A DNA stretch of 64,000 nt, taken from Gemmatimonadetes bacterium bin94. GTDB taxonomy: Bacteria > Gemmatimonadota > Gemmatimonadetes > Longimicrobiales > Gaopeijiaceae. The stretch is taken from positions 62,001 to 126,000 of the forward strand of contig MPNE01000003.1 of the NCBI GenBank assembly GCA_002238865.1. The letters run 5' to 3'. Below are positions 55,182 through 64,000 of the stretch, piece after piece (the first letter of the stretch is position 1; every line of letters starts with the position of its first letter). The position numbers and the translations under genes were made by a program. The notes beneath the pieces were generated by a model. It made no database searches. It was not told the DNA's origin and worked only from the letters and a program-made list of their open reading frames with translations.

Positions 55182-55208
55182 TTGCTACCTGTGAGTCGGT
55201 TACCTTTG
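55182..55208 (+). promoter_or_regulatory. candidate promoter of dnaK
   Basis: TTG (55182-55184) and TACCTTTG (55201-55208) lie 60-86 nt before the dnaK ATG. The second fits TAnnTTTG; the 16-nt gap is short for that type. No CIRCE element is present. Confidence 0.4.
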
Positions 55209-55267
55209 GTTCGACTACGGTCGCAACACATCCGCCGGCATCGAGCCGGCAACGAGGAGGAAATACA

Positions 55268-57190
<1,923 letters not shown>

Positions 57191-57286
57191 CCCGGCCACG
57201 GCGCCGGGGGGGGCGGTGCCGGGCCGCTCCCCCGGCGGGGCAACGGACACCGCCCGGCCGGGCGTCCAACTCCCGAACTTCCGTAC

Positions 57287-57296
57287 ATGTGCACAT
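57287..57296. promoter_or_regulatory. perfect 10-bp palindrome before the HtrA gene
   Basis: ATGTGCACAT lies 19 nt before the ATG at 57316, in the dnaK-htrA gap. It may be an operator or chance. Confidence 0.3.
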
Positions 57297-57315
57297 AGGC
57301 AGGAGGAGTAAGGCA

Positions 57316-58851
57316 ATGACGTATGATCCACTCAAGGCGAAGGCGAGGGTCGCCCTCTCCGTCGCGGTTTCGTTTCTCTTCGGTCTGGGGCTGGCGTCCC
57401 AGTTCGGCTTCACCGACGCCGGTTTTTCACCGCCGGCCGTGCAGACCGAGCCCAGGGTCAGCACCGCCGCCGTTCAACCCGCCCTCGACCTGAGCGAGGC
57501 GTTCGTCAACATCGCCGACGCGGTGACCCCCGCGGTGGTCTCGATCGAAGCCACCCGCGTTCAGGCTCGTCCGACCGGCGGGTTCGAGCGTTTCTTCCGC
57601 GAGCAGCCCGGAATGCCGGAAATCGTGCCGGTCAGCGGCAGCGGATTCATCATCTCCGACGATGGCTACGTGATGACGAACAACCACGTCATCGAAGACG
57701 CCGAACGCATCACCGTGTCCCTGAAGGACGGACGCACCTTCGGCGCCGAGGTCGTGGGGACCGACCCGACCACCGACATCGCGCTGATCAGGATCGACGG
57801 TACCGGTCTGCCGACCGCTTCGCTGGGATCCTCGGAGGAAGTCCGGGTCGGCGAGTGGGTACTGGCCATCGGCAATCCGGGCTTCGCACGGGGCAGATCG
57901 CCGGACCTCGACTACACCGTCACGGCGGGGATCGTCTCCGCGGTGGGCCGATCGCTCCAACTCATCGACGAGTCTCTCCGCAGGGATCCCGAGTTCCCCG
58001 CGAGAGCCGGCTTCGCCATCGAGGACTTCATTCAGACGGACGCCGTGATCAACTCGGGCAATTCCGGCGGACCCATGGTGAACCTCCGCGGCCAGGTGAT
58101 CGGGATCAACTCCGCGATCGTCAGCCGCACCGGAGTCTACGAGGGGTACGGCTTCGCCATACCGATCGACCTGGCGCACCGCGTCGTGGAGGACCTGGTG
58201 GAGCACGGGCGGGTCCGGCGGGCCTATCTGGGCGTGGAGATCCAGGCCGTGTCGGCGGAAGACGCGGAGTCGCTCGGGTTGCCGGAGATCTCCGGTGCCT
58301 TCATCCAGGCGGTGACCGTCGGCGCGCCTGCCGAGAGCGCGGGGCTGGAGAAGTACGACGTGATCACGGAGGTCGATGGCGAAAGGGTCGTGTCCGCCAA
58401 CGATCTTCAGCACAAGATCGCTCTGAAGTCGCCGGGCGACCGGGTCCGCATCACGCTGTACCGGGACGGCAGCCCCCGGACCATCACGGCAGCGCTCGAC
58501 GAGGCGCCGTTCTCGGGCGAGATGGCCGTGGTCTCGGCGCCGGAGCCTCGCACCGCCGACAAGATCGGGATCCAGGTTACCGGGATCACCCGCGACATCG
58601 CGGAGGCCCTCCAGCTTGAGAGCACCGATGGCGTGGTGATCATCGACACCCAGGCGCAAGGCCCCGCCGCACGGCGCGGCCTCCTGCGCGACTGCGTAAT
58701 CCGGGAGATCGACAGACGGTCGATCCGCGACACGGAGGATGTGGAAGAGGCGTTCAGCGGGGTGGACGCCGGTGACGTTGTCTCCGTAATCGCCGCCTGC
58801 CCGAACCGGAACATGGAAGAGGCCATGTACAACATCCGCGTTCCGCGGTAG
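57316..58851 (+). CDS. DegP/HtrA-type periplasmic serine protease-chaperone
   Basis: This 511-aa envelope protease has a membrane signal/anchor (residues 8-28), a trypsin-like domain with triad His124 (NNHVIED), Asp154 (TTDIALIRI) and Ser250 (SGNSGGP), and two PDZ domains (about 295-385 and 420-505). The PDZ 1 region has YLGVEIQAVSAEDAESLG. AGGAGGAG lies 7 nt before the ATG. It follows dnaK by 125 nt and is likely stress-induced with it. Confidence 0.97.
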   Translation: MTYDPLKAKARVALSVAVSFLFGLGLASQFGFTDAGFSPPAVQTEPRVSTAAVQPALDLSEAFVNIADAVTPAVVSIEATRVQARPTGGFERFFREQPGMPEIVPVSGSGFIISDDGYVMTNNHVIEDAERITVSLKDGRTFGAEVVGTDPTTDIALIRIDGTGLPTASLGSSEEVRVGEWVLAIGNPGFARGRSPDLDYTVTAGIVSAVGRSLQLIDESLRRDPEFPARAGFAIEDFIQTDAVINSGNSGGPMVNLRGQVIGINSAIVSRTGVYEGYGFAIPIDLAHRVVEDLVEHGRVRRAYLGVEIQAVSAEDAESLGLPEISGAFIQAVTVGAPAESAGLEKYDVITEVDGERVVSANDLQHKIALKSPGDRVRITLYRDGSPRTITAALDEAPFSGEMAVVSAPEPRTADKIGIQVTGITRDIAEALQLESTDGVVIIDTQAQGPAARRGLLRDCVIREIDRRSIRDTEDVEEAFSGVDAGDVVSVIAACPNRNMEEAMYNIRVPR

Positions 58852-58878
58852 GCAAGCGCACGCCCGGGGCAGGGTTCC

Positions 58879-58899
58879 GGAAGCCGGAAGCCGGAAGCC
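58879..58899. repeat. three tandem GGAAGCC heptamers
   Basis: Three perfect copies lie just after the HtrA stop and before its terminator. A short slippage-type repeat of no obvious function. Confidence 0.8.
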
Positions 58900-58904
58900 G
58901 TAGC

Positions 58905-58940
58905 AGGGCCGGTCCCCGCGGGGGGGCCGGCCCTCTTTCC
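58905..58940 (+). terminator. terminator after the HtrA gene
   Basis: AGGGCCGG and CCGGCCCT form an 8-bp stem, with inner CCCC/GGGG pairs, followed by CTTTCC. It separates the protease gene from the tRNA-tig transcript. Confidence 0.6.
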
Positions 58941-58953
58941 TGATCCGGGCCCC

Positions 58954-58983
58954 TTGGTGGCGGCCCGTCCCTGATTACCTTTG
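58954..58983 (+). promoter_or_regulatory. candidate promoter of tRNA-Leu (UAG) and tig
   Basis: TTG (58954-58956) and TACCTTTG (58976-58983) are 19 nt apart, fitting the TTG-N19-TAnnTTTG form, 82 nt before the tRNA. Confidence 0.55.
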
Positions 58984-59064
58984 TACCTGGTGGTGGCGGC
59001 GCGATTCGTAGCCGCGCTGCCCCTGGACGAGCCGAAGAGCACCGGGGCCGGTGCACCGCGAGGA

Positions 59065-59147
59065 GCGAAAGTGGCGGAACTGGTAGACGCGCAAGACTTA
59101 GGATCTTGTGGCCCCTGGCCGTGGGGGTTCGAGTCCCCCCTTTCGCA
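59065..59147 (+). tRNA. tRNA-Leu (UAG)
   Basis: An 83-nt class II tRNA. The acceptor GCGAAAG pairs with CTTTCGC, discriminator A. Anticodon stem CAAGA/TCTTG encloses CTTAGGA with anticodon TAG. A long variable arm and T arm with GTTCGAG follow. CCA is not encoded. It lies 20 nt before tig and may be on the same transcript. Confidence 0.97.
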
Positions 59148-59167
59148 CGCCTTCGCCCGCTGAGGCC

Positions 59168-60454
59168 ATGAGTCCGCTCGACGCCTCCCGCCTCGATGTG
59201 AAGGTCACCGAGGAAGAACGCTGCCGCCGCACGCTCGATGTGATCGTTCCCGGGGACATCATCGAGGAAGTGAAGCGCTCGGTGACTCGCGAGTACGCGT
59301 CCCGGCTGAAGCTCAAGGGTTTCCGGAAGGGCAAGGTTCCGGCGCGTGTCGTCGTCCAGCGGTACGGCCCCGTCATCGAGGAGGAGGCCGTGGAACGGTC
59401 GATCCGCCAGGCGTGCGACGGTGCCATCAGCGCACAGGGGCTGCACCCCGTCAGCGATGTCGACGTGACCGATGTGCGCCTGGACTCCGGCACCTCCCTT
59501 GCCTTCAAGGCGTCCTTCGAGGTGCGGCCGACGATCGTCCTGGACCGCCTTGGCGGGTTTCGCGTGGAAAGGCCTCGCGCGGACGTGCCCGACGAGGCCG
59601 TCGACCGGATCATCGAGCGGCTCCGCGGCGAAAACGCGGCGTGGAGGACCGTGGAGAATGGCAGGCCCGAGCCGGGAGATTCGGTGACCGTGGTGGTCAC
59701 TCGGCTGGACGTCGATGAAGGGGAGCCGGACGACGCGGACGCCGGTGGCCGGCAGTACGATCTCGTGCTGGGACAGGGACAGGCCCTGCCGGACATCGAG
59801 ACGGCGATCCTGGGCCTGACGGCCGGCGAGGGGGACGACTTCGACGTCAGCTTCCCGGACGATTTTCCGGACCCGGACCGGCAGGGAGCCAGCCACCGGC
59901 TGCGGATTGAACTGCTGGCGCGGCGTGTGCCGGAATTGCCCGCGCTGGATGACGGTTTTGCCAGGTCGCTCGGGGACTTCGAGGACGTGACTTCGTTGAA
60001 GACCCGCATCGGCGAGGACCTTCGGAAGGAGGCTCGGACCCGGGCCGAAGCCGAGTTGAACGACCGTCTCATGCGGCTGATCGTGGAGGCAAACCCCTTC
60101 GATGTCCCTGATTCCATCGTGGAAGCGTACACGGACGCGGTGGTCAAGGACGCGGAGGGCGTGGACCCCGAGCAGCTTCAGGGAATCCGGGACGAGATCC
60201 GACCCGCGTCCGAGTTCGCCGTGAGGCGTGAACTCGTCGCGGACCGGATCGTCGCCGACCACGACCTGCGGCCCTCCGAGGACGAGGTGGGCGCGCGCGT
60301 GGAGGCGCTGGCCCGGGACATGGGCGAGCCGCGCGGCAAGGTGCTTGCCCGCCTTCGCAAGTCGGGCGGCCTGCGGACCATCGAACGACAGTTGACGGAA
60401 GCCAGGCTTTTCGACTTCCTCCGCGGTCGGTCGGACATCACCGACGCCCCCTGA
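59168..60454 (+). CDS. tig: trigger factor (ribosome-associated chaperone)
   Basis: This 428-aa protein binds at the ribosome exit tunnel and folds new chains. The ribosome-binding N-domain contains [20 protein letters not shown] (signature GFRxGKxP). A middle PPIase (FKBP-type) domain spans about 150-245 but is reduced ([34 protein letters not shown]). The C-terminal helical arms follow. The ATG has GAGG upstream. It heads the tig-clpP-clpX-lon block common in bacteria. Confidence 0.97.
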   Translation: MSPLDASRLDVKVTEEERCRRTLDVIVPGDIIEEVKRSVTREYASRLKLKGFRKGKVPARVVVQRYGPVIEEEAVERSIRQACDGAISAQGLHPVSDVDVTDVRLDSGTSLAFKASFEVRPTIVLDRLGGFRVERPRADVPDEAVDRIIERLRGENAAWRTVENGRPEPGDSVTVVVTRLDVDEGEPDDADAGGRQYDLVLGQGQALPDIETAILGLTAGEGDDFDVSFPDDFPDPDRQGASHRLRIELLARRVPELPALDDGFARSLGDFEDVTSLKTRIGEDLRKEARTRAEAELNDRLMRLIVEANPFDVPDSIVEAYTDAVVKDAEGVDPEQLQGIRDEIRPASEFAVRRELVADRIVADHDLRPSEDEVGARVEALARDMGEPRGKVLARLRKSGGLRTIERQLTEARLFDFLRGRSDITDAP

Positions 60455-60521
60455 CGACCCGAAGAATGAGGCACGGAGACACCAGGTCAGAAAGCACCAA
60501 GTCAACCAGGAGCACGTGAGC

Positions 60522-61133
60522 ATGTCGACATACCCACCCTATGTGATCGAGCGAACGAGCCGGGGGGAGCGCAGTTACGACATCTTCAGCCGGCTCCTCA
60601 TGGACCGGATCGTGTTTCTCGGAAGCTCCATCAACGACCAGATCGCCAACATCATCGTCGCACAGATGCTCTTCCTGGACGCCGACGACCCCGAACGGGA
60701 CATCTTCCTCTACATCAACTCTCCGGGGGGCAGCGTCTACGCCGGGCTAGCGATCTACGACACCATGAACCACCTGCGGGCTCCCGTGTCCACGTACTGC
60801 GTGGGGATGGCGGCGTCCATGGGCGCGCTGCTGCTGGCAGCTGGCGCGAAGGGCAAGAGGAGCGCGCTGCCGAATTCCCGGATCATGCTCCACCAGCCGT
60901 CTTCGGGGTATCAGGGGACGGCGGCAGACATCGAAATCGCCGCGAAGGAGATCCTTGGAACTCGCGAACGGCTCAACCGAATCCTGGCGGAGGTATCAGG
61001 GAAGCCGCTGAAGAAGATCAACGCCGACGTGGACCGGGACCGCTGGATGAGCGCCGACGAGGCGGTCAAGTACGGCCTGGTAGATCAGGTCCTGTGGAAG
61101 AAGGACGGCGCCAACGCCGCCTCGGAATCGTGA
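60522..61133 (+). CDS. clpP: ATP-dependent Clp protease proteolytic subunit
   Basis: This 203-aa serine peptidase forms the barrel that works with ClpX. Triad: Ser99 (MAASMGA), His124 (MLHQPSSG) and Asp169 ([10 protein letters not shown]). [16 protein letters not shown] is conserved. The N-terminus [21 protein letters not shown] is near mature form with almost no propeptide. AGGAG lies 9 nt before the ATG; a GTG 6 nt earlier is too close. Confidence 0.98.
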   Translation: MSTYPPYVIERTSRGERSYDIFSRLLMDRIVFLGSSINDQIANIIVAQMLFLDADDPERDIFLYINSPGGSVYAGLAIYDTMNHLRAPVSTYCVGMAASMGALLLAAGAKGKRSALPNSRIMLHQPSSGYQGTAADIEIAAKEILGTRERLNRILAEVSGKPLKKINADVDRDRWMSADEAVKYGLVDQVLWKKDGANAASES

Positions 61134-61145
61134 GAGGAGCCAGCC

Positions 61146-62396
61146 ATGTCCAGTGACAAGCACCTCCGCTGCAGCTTCTGCGGAAAATCGAAGGAATCGG
61201 TGAAGAAGTTCATTTCAGGCCCCTCGGTCTACATCTGCAACGAGTGCATCTCGCTCTGCAACGAGATCCTCGCCGAAGAGGAGGAGAGGGAGAACCAGGA
61301 CGTTGCCGTCACGACGCTGACGCCCGAAGAGATCAAGAGCTTCCTCGACGAGTACGTCATCGGACAGGAACAGGCCAAGCGCTCTTTGTCGGTAGCGGTC
61401 TACAACCACTACAAGCGGGTTCACAAGCAGGGCAAGCTGGACGATGTCGAGATCGACAAGGCCAACGTGCTGCTGGTGGGGTCCACGGGCGTCGGCAAGA
61501 CGCTGCTCGCTCAGACGCTGGCGCGCGTCCTGCAGGTCCCCTTCACCATTGCCGATGCGACCACGCTCACCGAAGCCGGGTATGTGGGCGAGGACGTGGA
61601 GAACATCCTTGTCCGGCTGCTGCAGGCAAGCGACTTCAACCTTGGCGATTGCGAGCGGGGCATCGTCTACATCGACGAACTGGACAAGATCGCGCGAAAG
61701 TCGGAGAACCCGTCGATCACCCGCGACGTGTCGGGCGAGGGGGTTCAGCAAGCGCTTCTGAAGATCCTCGAGGGGACGGTCGCCAGCGTGCCGCCCCAGG
61801 GGGGCCGCAAGCATCCGCAGCAGGAGTACATCCAGATCGACACCCGCAGCATCCTGTTCATTTGCGGCGGTGCTTTCGAGGGCCTCGACAAGATCGTCGA
61901 GCAGCGGATGGGAAGGCGGCAGATCGGTTTCGGCGAAGACGAGCAGGGCGTCACGGACGACGACAGCCGCGCGGACGAGGATCCCATGGACTACCTCGAG
62001 CCGGAAGACCTGCAGCGCTTCGGCCTGATCCCCGAACTGGTGGGGCGCCTGCCTGTCACGGTCGCGCTCGAGGACCTCGACGAGGAGGCGCTGATGCGCA
62101 TCCTGCAGGAGCCGAAGAACGCGCTGGTCAAGCAGTACCAGAAGATGTTCGAGATCGAGGGCGTCGGGCTGACCTTCGATCCGGGAGCACTCCGCGAGAT
62201 CGCTCGGCAGACGTTCCGGCGCGGCACCGGTGCGCGGGGTCTGCGCGCCGTTCTGGAGCGGACCATGCGGGACGTGATGTTCGAGATCCCGTCGCGCAAC
62301 GATGTGAGAGAGGTCGTCGTGACCCCCGAATGCGCGATGGGCAAGGTTCCTCCGCTTCTTGTGCTGAGGCCGGAGGCGCAGAGGAAGGAAGCGTAG
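61146..62396 (+). CDS. clpX: ATP-dependent Clp protease ATP-binding subunit ClpX
   Basis: This 416-aa AAA+ unfoldase has the zinc-binding domain (Cys9, Cys12, Cys34, Cys37), Walker A GSTGVGKT, pore loop GYVGEDVEN, Walker [10 protein letters not shown], and the IGF-type ClpP-binding loop (QIGFGED). It feeds substrates to ClpP. The gene starts 12 nt after clpP with GAGGAG upstream. Confidence 0.99.
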   Translation: MSSDKHLRCSFCGKSKESVKKFISGPSVYICNECISLCNEILAEEEERENQDVAVTTLTPEEIKSFLDEYVIGQEQAKRSLSVAVYNHYKRVHKQGKLDDVEIDKANVLLVGSTGVGKTLLAQTLARVLQVPFTIADATTLTEAGYVGEDVENILVRLLQASDFNLGDCERGIVYIDELDKIARKSENPSITRDVSGEGVQQALLKILEGTVASVPPQGGRKHPQQEYIQIDTRSILFICGGAFEGLDKIVEQRMGRRQIGFGEDEQGVTDDDSRADEDPMDYLEPEDLQRFGLIPELVGRLPVTVALEDLDEEALMRILQEPKNALVKQYQKMFEIEGVGLTFDPGALREIARQTFRRGTGARGLRAVLERTMRDVMFEIPSRNDVREVVVTPECAMGKVPPLLVLRPEAQRKEA

Positions 62397-62410
62397 CGGC
62401 CGCCGTGCCA

Positions 62411-64000
62411 TGGCAACCCTGAACCGGGTCGACGGGTCGTTCGAGGTCCCGGATACGCTCCCGGTCATCGCGCTGCGCGACCTGGTCTACTTCCCGTACA
62501 TGGCCTTGCCGCTCCTGATCGGGCGGGAGCCGTCGGTCGCGGCGCTGGACGATAGCCAGACGGACAGCAGCTTCATGCTGCTCGTTGCACAGAGGGACGC
62601 CGCGGTGGACGAGCCGGGACGGGGCGACCTCTATCGGGTGGGCACCGTGATCCGGGTATTGCAGGTGTCCCGCCTTGCGGATGGGACCGTGCGGGCGGTG
62701 ATGGAGGGTCTCGGCCGCGCCCGGATCACACGGTTCCTGCCCTCCGGCATGGGGTTCAGGGCGTCGGTGGACCTCCTGACCGAGTGGGAGTTCGAGCCTG
62801 ATCCGAGCCCCGATCCAGGCCTGGAAGCGCTGGTGCGGACCGTGGACGCCAGCTTCGGCGAGTACGTGCGTCTGTCGGACAGGATTCCGAATGAAGTGGT
62901 CGCAAGCGCCGGGGAGATCTCCGACCGCGTGCGGCTCGGCCACCTGATCGCGAGTCACCTGCTGATCGGAGCCGCGGAGAAGCAGGAGCTGCTCGAGGTC
63001 ACGGACACCGCACCCCGCTTCGAAATCCTGCGGGAGCTGCTGGTGCGCGAAATCGAGATCCTGCGCATCCAGGAGAAGCTCGACGAGCAGATCCGCTTCC
63101 AGATGGACGCCGGGGGGCGTCAGGTCCCGCTGGAAGAGCAATTGGCCAAGCGCGGTCAGGAGCCCGGCGACGCAGATCCGGAATGGGCCGAACTGGAGAC
63201 GGCCATCACGGACACTCCCCTGCCCGGCGAGGCCAGGGAACGGGTCGAACGCGAGTTCGAGCGGCTCCGCAAGCTCAACCCCGTTACCCCCGAGGCGTCC
63301 GTGATCCGAACCTACCTGGACTGGATCCTGGCCCTCCCCTGGGAGCGGGAGACGCCGGACAGTCTGGACATCGGTCGTGCCGCCACGGTGCTGGAGGCCG
63401 AGCACTACGGGCTCGAAGAGGTCAAGGAGCGCATCCTGGACCACATTGCGGTGCTTTCGCTGGTGGGGCGGCTGCGCGGGCCGATCCTTTGCCTGGTGGG
63501 CCCGCCGGGGGTGGGAAAGACATCACTGGGCCGGAGCATTGCACGCTGCCTTCAGCGCGAGTTCGTGCGGGTCAGCCTCGGCGGCGTGCGCGATGAAGCC
63601 GAGATCCGCGGGCATCGCCGGACGTACGTCGGCGCGCTTCCCGGCCGGGTGATCCAGGGGATCCGCAAAAGCGGTTCGCGCAATCCCGTCTTTCTGCTCG
63701 ACGAAGTCGACAAGCTGGCCCGGGACTTCCACGGGGATCCGGGTGCCGCGCTGCTCGAGGTGCTCGACCCGGAGCAGAACCGGAGCTTCACCGATCATTA
63801 CCTCGAAATCGAGTTCGACCTCTCCAACGTCCTCTTCATCGCGACGGCGAACACCCTGGGAGAGATCCCCGGACCCATGCGCGACAGAATGGAGGTCATT
63901 CGCCTCCCCGGATACCTCGACACCGAGAAGAAGGCCATCGCGCGGCAGTTCCTCTGGCCGAAACAGGTGGCTCGCCATGGGATCGAACCGTTCCAGCCCG
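62411..64000 (+). CDS. lon: Lon protease, 5' part (runs off window end)
   Basis: The first 530 codons of an ATP-dependent LonA protease. The N-terminal LON substrate-binding domain begins LPVIALRDLVYFPYMALPLLIGREPSV. The helical linker is divergent: where most LonA have REYYLNEQMKAIQKELG, this one has RQVPLEEQLAKRGQEPG. Walker A GPPGVGKTSLG, Walker B FLLDEVDKL and GGVRDEAEIRGHRRTYVGA are intact. The Ser-Lys protease domain lies beyond the window. It begins 14 nt after clpX. Confidence 0.97.

Noticed and set aside
53687-55267. Long open frame upstream of and continuous with dnaK
   Set aside because: It is antisense to the CNT nucleoside transporter; the DnaK N-terminus [14 protein letters not shown] with a ribosome site fixes the start at 55268.
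55000-55267. CIRCE heat-shock operator before dnaK
   Set aside because: No TTAGCACTC-N9-GAGTGCTAA-like repeat is present; the palindromes there have a different core.

Overview
The window is a 64-kb piece of a high-GC bacterial chromosome with dense, mostly housekeeping gene content. I see no insertion sequence, prophage, CRISPR array or rRNA. Several traits suggest a Gemmatimonadota-like or other FCB-superphylum bacterium: S9 peptidases, CarboxypepD_reg proteins, acidic-patch lipoproteins, many GTG/TTG starts, and promoter-like elements resembling the Bacteroidota TAnnTTTG box. This placement is inference; no rRNA or phylogenetic test was possible.

Layout. 1-8.3 kb: a truncated S9 peptidase, a lipoprotein, a complete secreted S9 peptidase, citrate synthase, a CarboxypepD_reg protein, a DUF411 protein and a serine beta-lactamase-fold hydrolase. 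8.4-15.5 kb: tRNA-Leu(CAA), aconitase, then an operon of NfeD, flotillin FloA and a proline-rich membrane protein, then a lipoprotein. 15.5-22.9 kb: a same-strand beta-oxidation-type operon (enoyl-CoA hydratase, aldehyde dehydrogenase, thiolase, 3-hydroxyacyl-CoA dehydrogenase, second hydratase) followed by a DUF3311/SSS symporter pair and chorismate mutase. 22.9-24.0 kb: a candidate structured RNA of about 370 nt, then rpmA and rplU. 24-28.5 kb: a cytochrome c/outer-membrane barrel fusion coupled to a pentaheme cytochrome, and RNase G. 28.7-36.5 kb: a branched acyl-CoA (Liu/Atu-like) set (B12-binding protein, carboxyltransferase, AtuA in two parts, hydratase, acyl-CoA dehydrogenase) interleaved with recQ. 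36.6-44.6 kb: a PHP phosphoesterase and a complete F-type ATP synthase operon in the order atpZ-I-B-E-F-H-A-G-D-C. 44.8-55 kb: 1-Cys peroxiredoxin, MoxR ATPase, CNNM/CorC protein, gamma-carbonic-anhydrase-like protein, ALDH7, prepilin peptidase, SpoU methyltransferase, ThiD, purine nucleoside phosphorylase and CNT nucleoside transporter. 55-64 kb: protein quality control (dnaK, a DegP-like protease, tRNA-Leu(UAG), tig, clpP, clpX and the 5' part of lon).

Working together: citrate synthase and aconitase feed the TCA cycle. The two acyl-CoA modules supply acetyl-CoA. The ATP synthase completes aerobic or respiratory energy conservation, and the c-type cytochrome pair hints at an envelope electron-transfer path. 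The last 9 kb is a chaperone/protease block. The most novel-looking items are the purine-rich structured RNA locus at about 22.90-23.26 kb, the cytochrome-barrel fusion, the gamma-carbonic-anhydrase homologue that lacks one zinc-ligand position and carries a zinc ribbon, and palindromic operator-like sites in front of the atp operon and dnaK.
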